Source of the DNA: DAOTTI01 sp034437795
GTDB lineage: Bacteria; Chloroflexota; UBA11872; UBA12225
DNA length: 10,560 nt
Direction: 5' to 3'
Assembly: GCA_034437795.1 (NCBI GenBank)
Contig: DAOTTI010000288.1
Location: 1-10,560 of the forward strand
Numbering within the stretch: the stretch's first letter is position 1; each line of letters opens with the position of its first letter. A program made the position numbers and the translations under genes. The notes beneath the pieces are model-generated. The model ran no database searches. It saw only the letters and a list, made by a program, of their open reading frames with translations, and was not told where the DNA came from. This document shows positions 6,484 to 10,560 of the stretch, piece after piece.

Positions 6484-6700
6484 GGCTACTCCCTCCACTC
6501 AGTGATCGGGCCTACCAGTTTCAGCCGGCCGTATCAAGCTGGGTCTCACCTCCTGCGTGGATCGCACTTGCCTCAGCCATTGATTGGCGCCAGCTATCAG
6601 GCAGTAGGCTACGCTCCCGACGCGCTAAAGTCAACCGCACGGCAGGGCAAGCGCTAGCGGGTGCGCGTAAGAGGTGCGGATCGCGCCAGGCCGTGGTCGG

Positions 6701-6735
6701 CGTTCCCCTCCCCGTGTCGGAAAGGGGGCGGCGGG
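6701..6735 (-). repeat. Degenerate REP-like palindromic repeat, copy 5
   Basis: CCCCT (6705-6709) pairs with AGGGG (6723-6727) and CCG (6712-6714) with CGG (6718-6720), separated by a CC/AA mismatch, over a TGT loop. On the minus strand it ends in GGGGAACG, as does the copy at 9585-9624. It is the most decayed copy and could be partly coincidental. Confidence 0.5.
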
Positions 6736-6808
6736 ACCAAGCCGCATGGCGAGGTGAGGCAAGGGGCAGGTGGGGCGCGGCCCCGACCGAAGGAGAGTGA
6801 GGTCTGCC

Positions 6809-6871
6809 ATGGCGGCCAATCAGGAAGTTCAGCGCACGCCCAGCGACGGCTCCTGCCTGTCACGGCAGTAA
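6809..6871 (+). CDS. Possible 20-residue small open frame or gene remnant
   Basis: ATG at 6809 opens a frame for 20 residues (MAANQEVQRT, then PSDGSCLSRQ) ending in TAA. AGGAG (6791-6795) and GAGG (6799-6802) lie upstream at 13 and 6 bases, so translation could start here. It has no recognisable domain. It overlaps the candidate promoter at 6857-6885, so it is unlikely to be a leader peptide made from that promoter. It may be the 5' remnant of a lost gene or chance. Confidence 0.2.
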   Translation: MAANQEVQRTPSDGSCLSRQ

Positions 6872-6885
6872 CGGCTGCCTATAAT
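6857..6885 (+). promoter_or_regulatory. Candidate sigma-70-type promoter for Uma2 and downstream gene
   Basis: CTGTCA (6857-6862; 4 of 6 to TTGACA) and a perfect TATAAT (6880-6885) are separated by exactly 17 bases. The predicted start, about 6892, lies some 80 bases before the ATG at 6973. A perfect -10 is rare by chance in such GC-rich DNA. The enolase-superfamily gene 18 bases after the Uma2 stop would probably share this promoter. Confidence 0.55.
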
Positions 6886-6972
6886 GGGCCGCGTGGAAGG
6901 CACACGGCACGCAGTGCCGGCGGTGCCGGCGAAGCCGGTCGCTGCACTCGCGGAAGCATAGGAGGGTACTCG

Positions 6973-7532
6973 ATGGCCGCGACGGCCGTGCGCGGTGAGG
7001 TGCGTTTTAGAGCCGACGACATCTGGGACACGCTGGATGACGGGAACCGCCAAGAGGTCACCGATGGGGAGCTATACGTCTCGCCGCCGCTGACCCTGGA
7101 GCACCAGAGTGCCGTCAGCGCCCTTCATGAGCACGTCGCGCCCTGCGTGCGTCGCCACCGCGCCGGAAAGGTGTTCGTGGCGCCTGTGGGGCCGGTGCTC
7201 GACGAGCACAACGGCCTCCAGCCAGACCTTGTCTACGTGTCGGCCGAGCGCGCCGGCATTTTCGCCGGAAGAGGGATCGGATGGGTCGCGGATCTGGTAG
7301 TCGAGGTGCTCCCCCCAAGACGCGCTCCCGCGAGCTTGGCATCAAGATGCGCCGGAATGCGCCGGCGGGCGTTCCCCACTACTGGATCATCGACCCTCGC
7401 GCGAAAACCCTCACATCCTGTCGCCTCACCAGGTCCGGCTACCGGCGCACCGGCGCCTGCGGCCCGGGCGCCGTGTTCCAGCCGGAGCGCTTCCCCGCGC
7501 TAGAGATCCCCATCGATGACCTGTGGAGCTAA
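6973..7532 (+). pseudogene. Uma2 (DUF820) family nuclease, frameshifted
   Basis: The ATG at 6973 follows AGGAGGG with 6 bases of spacing. The frame encodes an Uma2 N-terminal region through Q83-P84-D85-L and V110-E111-V112-L113, then loses family resemblance at a run of six C (7311-7316). Homology resumes in the -1 frame with TRSRELGIK, AGVPHYWIIDPRAKTL, and a C-terminal DLWS ending at the TAA at 7530-7532. Restoring one C gives a continuous protein of 186 residues, the usual family size, carrying the PD-(D/E)xK-type acidic residues (D85, E111) and a following lysine (K125). A Tyr usual in this family before the AGVPxYW block appears as Asn. Without the shift, translation ends at 7503 with an unrelated tail. 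The shift could be a real mutation, a homopolymer sequencing error, or less likely a programmed -1 event. Family members are predicted nucleases of poorly known role, often present in many copies per genome. Confidence 0.8.
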
Positions 7533-7549
7533 CTCTGGAGCGAACCGCC

Positions 7550-8629
7550 ATGAAGATTACGGATGTCAAGGCATACATGGTCTTTGGGCAAAAGGTGTTC
7601 GTGCGCGTCTTCACCGATGAGGGCATTACCGGCCTCGGCGAGTGCAGCCCGATGCACGGGGGCCGGATCGTGGCGCACTTCGTGAACACCGTGCTCCAGC
7701 CCATCTGCGTCGGCCAGAACCCGCTGGAGATCGATAAGCTGTGGACGGCGATGTTCTACCGCCCGTACAAGCTGGGCGTGATGGGCGTGCACCTGGAAGC
7801 GATCGCCGGGGTGGATATCGCCCTCTGGGACATCCTGGGTAAGGTGACGGGCCTGCCCATCTGCATCTTGCTGGGTGGCTGCTACCGCGAGAAGGTGCGT
7901 ATGTACGCCAGCCTGGGCGGCGGCTCGCGCCGCACGCCAGCGCAGCAGGCGCGCCTGGTGGAAGAGCACCTCGAGAAGGGCTACACTGCCATCAAGATCC
8001 GCATGGACTGGGGCTACCAGGTGGATGTCGACCCCGACAAAGACTGGGCCATGTTCCAGGAGTGCAAGCGCCTGACGGGCGACACGGTGCCGCTCAGCTT
8101 CGACGCCAACAACGGCTACTCCCCATCCACGGCGATCATGCAGGGGCGGCGCTTCGAAAGCCTGGGCATCTACCACTTCGAGGAGCCGGTCATGGTGGAC
8201 GATTATGCCGGCTATGCCCAGGTGGCGCATGCGCTGGACGTGCCCATCTCCGCCGGCGAGCACGAGTACACCCGCTGGCAGTTCCGCGATCTGATCGAGC
8301 GGGCGCAGGTCGACATCATCCAGCCGGACATCGTCAAGTGCGGCGGGATCTCTGAGATCCGCAAGATCGCCGCCCTGGGAGAGGCGCACCACAGGCACAT
8401 CGTGCCCCACCAGACCCAGCCCACCATCGGCACCGCCGCCAACCTGCACTTCATCGCCAGCCTGCGTGATGCGACGCGGCCGCAGGAGTTCACCGGCGTG
8501 GACGAGCGCCTCAACGCCCTCTTCAAGGAACCGTTGGAGTTTAAGGACGGCTACATCACCGTGCCGATGAAGCCCGGCCTGGGGCTGGAGCTAGACGAGG
8601 CGGCCTTCAAGCGGGCGACGGAGGAGTAG
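7550..8629 (+). CDS. Enolase-superfamily (mandelate racemase/muconate lactonizing type) acid-sugar dehydratase-like enzyme
   Basis: This 359-residue enzyme has the usual size and two-domain layout of the family: an N-terminal capping domain (MKITDVKAYMVF, then a GLGE block) and a TIM barrel. Such enzymes abstract the proton alpha to a carboxylate, with a magnesium ion; most sugar-linked members dehydrate aldonic or uronic acids. Visible catalytic residues are K149-I-R151 on strand 2, metal ligands D185 (FDANNGY), E211/E212 (FEEP) and E237 (AGE), the D260 (QPDIVKCGG)-H287 (VPHQTQP) dyad, and E313 in the position of the final conserved Glu. The Asp-His dyad puts it in the mandelate racemase subgroup. 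The exact substrate (for example gluconate, galactonate or rhamnonate) is not decidable here. The ATG at 7550 is preferred over GTG 7523, which overlaps the Uma2 reading frame; GGAG lies 9 bases upstream of the ATG. It lies 18 bases after the Uma2 stop, so probably on the same transcript. The nearby sugar transporter supports a sugar-acid role. Confidence 0.9.
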   Translation: MKITDVKAYMVFGQKVFVRVFTDEGITGLGECSPMHGGRIVAHFVNTVLQPICVGQNPLEIDKLWTAMFYRPYKLGVMGVHLEAIAGVDIALWDILGKVTGLPICILLGGCYREKVRMYASLGGGSRRTPAQQARLVEEHLEKGYTAIKIRMDWGYQVDVDPDKDWAMFQECKRLTGDTVPLSFDANNGYSPSTAIMQGRRFESLGIYHFEEPVMVDDYAGYAQVAHALDVPISAGEHEYTRWQFRDLIERAQVDIIQPDIVKCGGISEIRKIAALGEAHHRHIVPHQTQPTIGTAANLHFIASLRDATRPQEFTGVDERLNALFKEPLEFKDGYITVPMKPGLGLELDEAAFKRATEE

Positions 8630-8681
8630 CGCTTGATCACCCATGGTGCGCGTGGCGCGCAGTCCTGGCGCCAGCCTCTGG

Positions 8682-8721
8682 CCGGGTTCGACCGACGCTG
8701 GCCAAGGCTGGTCGAACCCGG
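8682..8721. terminator. Strong stem-loop after enolase-superfamily gene
   Basis: CCGGGTTCGACC (8682-8693) and GGTCGAACCCGG (8710-8721) are perfect 12-base complements over a 16-base loop. CTGGCGCCAG (8665-8674) just upstream is also a perfect palindrome. The structure sits in the 168-base gap before the next gene. No T-run follows, so it could act as an mRNA-end stabiliser or Rho-independent-like barrier; the function is inferred. Confidence 0.5.
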
Positions 8722-8797
8722 GTAAACCCGTCGGACCCGGCCGGCCCCGGCCGGATCTGGCGAGCAACCGACTCAGCCGAACGCAAGGAGGGTACTC

Positions 8798-9520
8798 ATG
8801 CCGGCAGGCGTGTTGAACAACGGAGTATCGATCACCTGGTACGGGCACGCGACGGTATTGATCACCAGCCCCAGGGGCAGGCGCATCCTGATTGATCCCT
8901 TCGTGCAGAGCAATCCGGCCTGCCCGCGCGAGCTTCACAACGTAGGTAGCCTCGACCTGCTGCTGATCACCCACGCCCACAACGACCATATGGGCGACGT
9001 GTACACCGTGGCCAGATCAGGGCGCCCCAGGCACATCGTGGCCATTCATGAGATCGCCACCTACCTCGAGCGCAAGGGGGTCCAGCACACCGTGGGCATG
9101 AACCGCGGCGGGACGTACGACGCGGAGGGGATCAAGGTGACGCAGACGCTGGCCGTCCATAGCTCCGCCTTCCAGGACGGCGACAGCTTTGTGACGCTCG
9201 GCGAGGCGTCCGGCTTCGTCGTGGAGCTGGAGAACGGGTTCCGCATCTATCATGCGGGCGATACGGACCTGTTTGGCGACATGGCGCTGATCGGCGAGCG
9301 CTGGCGGCCGGACCTGGCCTGCCTGCCGATCGGCGGCCATTACACCATGGAGCCGGAAGACGCCGCCCGCGCCGCGCGCTTGCTGCGGGTGAAGCGGGTG
9401 GTGCCCATCCACTACGGCACCTGGCCGATCCTGGCCGGCACACCAGAGCGCCTGCGCGCCGCCGGGGCGCCGGATGGGCTGGAGGTGCTGGAGCTGAAGC
9501 CTGGAGAGGTGTTGACCTAA
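8798..9520 (+). CDS. UPF0173 family metal-dependent hydrolase (metallo-beta-lactamase fold)
   Basis: This 240-residue cytoplasmic protein, of typical family length, starts at an ATG with AAGGAGGG 5 bases upstream. Residues that would bind two metal ions are all present: H59-A-H61-N-D63-H64 (THAHNDH), H121 (AVHSS), H152-A-G-D155 (HAGDTDLFGDM) and H205 (PIHYGTWP). The WYGHATVLI opening, an IDPF block near residue 32 and GGHYTM (H181) are also characteristic of the family. Substrates of UPF0173 proteins are not well established; relatives include hydrolases of lactones and phosphodiesters, and a lactonase role next to a sugar-acid dehydratase would fit but is unproven. The gene lies 168 bases after the enolase-superfamily gene, past a strong stem-loop. 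Its initiation region AGGAGGGTACTC is identical to that of the Uma2 gene. Its TAA stop lies within an inverted repeat shared with the convergent gene. Confidence 0.9.
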   Translation: MPAGVLNNGVSITWYGHATVLITSPRGRRILIDPFVQSNPACPRELHNVGSLDLLLITHAHNDHMGDVYTVARSGRPRHIVAIHEIATYLERKGVQHTVGMNRGGTYDAEGIKVTQTLAVHSSAFQDGDSFVTLGEASGFVVELENGFRIYHAGDTDLFGDMALIGERWRPDLACLPIGGHYTMEPEDAARAARLLRVKRVVPIHYGTWPILAGTPERLRAAGAPDGLEVLELKPGEVLT

Positions 9521-9624
9521 CCCCCTGGCCCCCTTCCCGGCACGGGAAGGGGGAATGGTAGGGAATGGGAGGGCGCGCCTGATGCGTTCCCCTTCCCACG
9601 AGGGAAGGGGCTAGGGGTTAGGTC
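9514..9624. repeat. Paired REP-like palindromes in inverted orientation, copies 6 and 7, containing both stop codons
   Basis: Outer arms GACCTAACCCC (9514-9524) and GGGGTTAGGTC (9614-9624) are perfect 11-base complements, and imperfect complementarity continues inward. Inside are two hairpins: 9529-9539 with 9543-9553 (11 pairs, 3-base loop) and 9589-9597 with 9602-9610 (9 pairs, ACGA loop). The left copy matches the repeat at 1432-1476 with flanks ACCCCCTGGCCCCCT and GGGGGAATG. The pair brackets 35 bases of unrelated sequence. The TAA of each flanking convergent gene is formed by the outer arm. A bidirectional terminator role is plausible. Confidence 0.85.
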
Positions 9625-10560
9625 AGGTCCAGGAAGAGTGTGGGATCCACGGGGTAGGCGCCCATGCGGGCGCCGTAGAGGTTGAGGCCCCCCGCGCGCC
9701 CGCTACGGGGCACCTCGAAGCGGATCACCAGCCGCCCGTTGCGCACGCTGTCGAGAATGCGCCGCGTGGTGGCCTCGTCCGCTTCCAGGGTGATCAGGTA
9801 CCCGTAGGAGGCCGTCTCCCAGTACTCGCTGTTGTGCAGGCTGAGCACTCCCCGCGCGTCGGCCGGGTCGTCGGGCAGGAAGGCCTCCCCCAGCCTGATC
9901 CCGTTCGCCCACACCACTACCTCACTGGGCAGCTTGCGCGCCTCCGTCTGCGGGTAATCGGCTCCCGTGAGATGGATGGGGTCCTTCCAGTCAATGCGAT
10001 GGTTCGCTGTACGGGCGGCGCCCTCGAACCGCAGGCGCAGGCGCCGGCAGGCCCGCAGGTCCAGCTCTTCAGGGAGGGCAATGGTGTAGTCGACCCAGCC
10101 GGCGCCAGGCGCCCCGAACTTGCTGCCTCGCGGGCCGACGCGCACATCCGGCCAGCTAGAGGCGATGAAATCGCCGGGCAGGAAGCGGAGCACGTAGCCT
10201 CGCTCCGTCTGCTCCATGTCCACCTCGCGCCGCGCGCTATACACGTCCACGTTGACGTAGTTGCGCGCGCGGGTGTGGCCGGTCTCGTCCTCCAGCCACA
10301 GGGCCACCGTCACCAGGCAGAGCTCGTCCGGCAGCGGCACCTGGACCTCGCCGGCCGACACGACGCCGTACTGGCGCAGCGCGACGCTCCGCTCGCCCTC
10401 GGCCACCTGCCGGCACTCGCCGAACCGATCCACTGCGGTGGCCCGCCAGCGCAGCCGACCCTTGGCCAGCTTGCGCCGGTCCCAGTGGGAGATGAAGACG
10501 GGGGCGGTGAAGGTGGCGCCGGGGCGCAGGGTCTGGCAGGGCGGGCAGTCGAAGCCGACG
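9618..10560 (-). CDS. C-terminal part of a probable family-2-like glycoside hydrolase, 5' end outside window
   Basis: The minus-strand frame is open from the right edge to a TAA at 9618-9620, so the 314 or so residues seen are only the C-terminal part. A GTG at 10433 is not the start, since sensible coding continues upstream (GFDCPPCQTLRPG, then APVFISHWDRRKLAKGRLRWRA). That opening and the following LPDELCLVTVALWLEDETG and ARNYVNVDVY resemble the Ig-like beta-sandwich found after the catalytic barrel in family-2 glycosidases. A second region follows (SSWPDV, then GAGWVDYTIALPEELD and RRLRLRFEGAA, VVVWANGIRLGEAFLPDD), reminiscent of a galactose-binding-like or carbohydrate-binding sandwich. 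The catalytic residues would lie outside the window. Function is inferred from domain style and the sugar-transport neighbours; another large secreted or cytoplasmic beta-sandwich protein is possible. It converges on the UPF0173 gene, and both end in a Thr codon ACC plus TAA. Confidence 0.55.
   Translation of the reverse strand, partial: VGFDCPPCQTLRPGATFTAPVFISHWDRRKLAKGRLRWRATAVDRFGECRQVAEGERSVALRQYGVVSAGEVQVPLPDELCLVTVALWLEDETGHTRARNYVNVDVYSARREVDMEQTERGYVLRFLPGDFIASSWPDVRVGPRGSKFGAPGAGWVDYTIALPEELDLRACRRLRLRFEGAARTANHRIDWKDPIHLTGADYPQTEARKLPSEVVVWANGIRLGEAFLPDDPADARGVLSLHNSEYWETASYGYLITLEADEATTRRILDSVRNGRLVIRFEVPRSGRAGGLNLYGARMGAYPVDPTLFLDLT

Larger units (their letters stand above)
6484..6972. 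other. 489-base divergent intergenic region
   Basis: This gap separates the leftward membrane-protein gene from the rightward Uma2 gene and should contain promoters for both. It holds a degenerate palindromic repeat (6701-6735), a possible 20-codon open frame (6809-6871) and a good candidate rightward promoter (6857-6885). Several open frames crossing it have no supporting ribosome binding site or recognisable protein. I could not find a convincing leftward promoter. Confidence 0.6.

Noticed and set aside
6661..6972. Upstream extension of the Uma2 reading frame
   Set aside because: It crosses a palindromic repeat and the candidate promoter; the ATG at 6973 has a strong ribosome binding site and family homology begins just after it.
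7529..8449. Long minus-strand open frame opposite the enolase-superfamily gene
   Set aside because: The plus strand carries a complete enzyme with all catalytic residues; the minus frame shows no motif.
8682..8721. GGTTCGA words suggesting a tRNA T-arm
   Set aside because: The surrounding bases do not form a 5-base T-stem with a 7-base loop, and no acceptor, D or anticodon arms are found on either strand.

Overview
This is a strongly GC-rich chromosomal stretch, most likely from a Chloroflexota-type bacterium (or a similar high-GC, sugar-scavenging lineage). That placement is an inference from five things: two family-1 solute-binding proteins, a Tat-type signal on one of them, an Uma2 (DUF820) gene, a UPF0173 hydrolase, and dense palindromic and octamer repeats between genes. 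No rRNA, tRNA or phylogenetic marker gene is present, so the assignment is tentative.

Layout. Positions 2-1222 (+) are the 3' part of a sugar-ABC solute-binding protein gene. After a 450-base, repeat-filled gap comes a second, complete paralogue with a twin-arginine signal (1673-3058). A 203-base gap with two long hairpins and a short palindrome follows. Next is one long permease gene (3262-5274) in which the MalF-like and MalG-like subunits are fused into one 670-residue protein. No ATPase gene is visible. A cluster of three palindromic repeats then separates the permease from a convergent gene (5581-6483, -) for a four-helix membrane protein with four LPTR-x-P repeats in its large loop. Divergent from it is a frameshifted Uma2-family nuclease gene (6973-7532). 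Eighteen bases later starts an enolase-superfamily (mandelate racemase/acid-sugar dehydratase type) enzyme (7550-8629), followed by a UPF0173 metallo-beta-lactamase-fold hydrolase (8798-9520). The last gene (9618 to the right edge, -) is the 3' part of a large protein with beta-sandwich-like C-terminal domains, probably a family-2-like glycoside hydrolase.

How the genes may fit together. The binding proteins and fused permease would import a sugar or oligosaccharide using an ATPase encoded elsewhere. The putative glycoside hydrolase could release the sugar, and the dehydratase-like enzyme could act on a derived acid sugar. The Uma2 gene and the LPTR-repeat membrane protein have no obvious metabolic link and may be unrelated neighbours.

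The most distinctive features are the fused permease with an extra hydrophobic linker, the malE-malF-like hairpin cluster between binding protein and permease, and one palindromic repeat family seen about seven times. One pair of those repeats forms an inverted repeat that contains the stop codons of both convergent genes. There is also a ten-unit period-8 tandem repeat, and the Uma2 frameshift falls exactly on a C-CCC-CCA heptamer. I see no clear evidence of a wholly new defence or mobile system.
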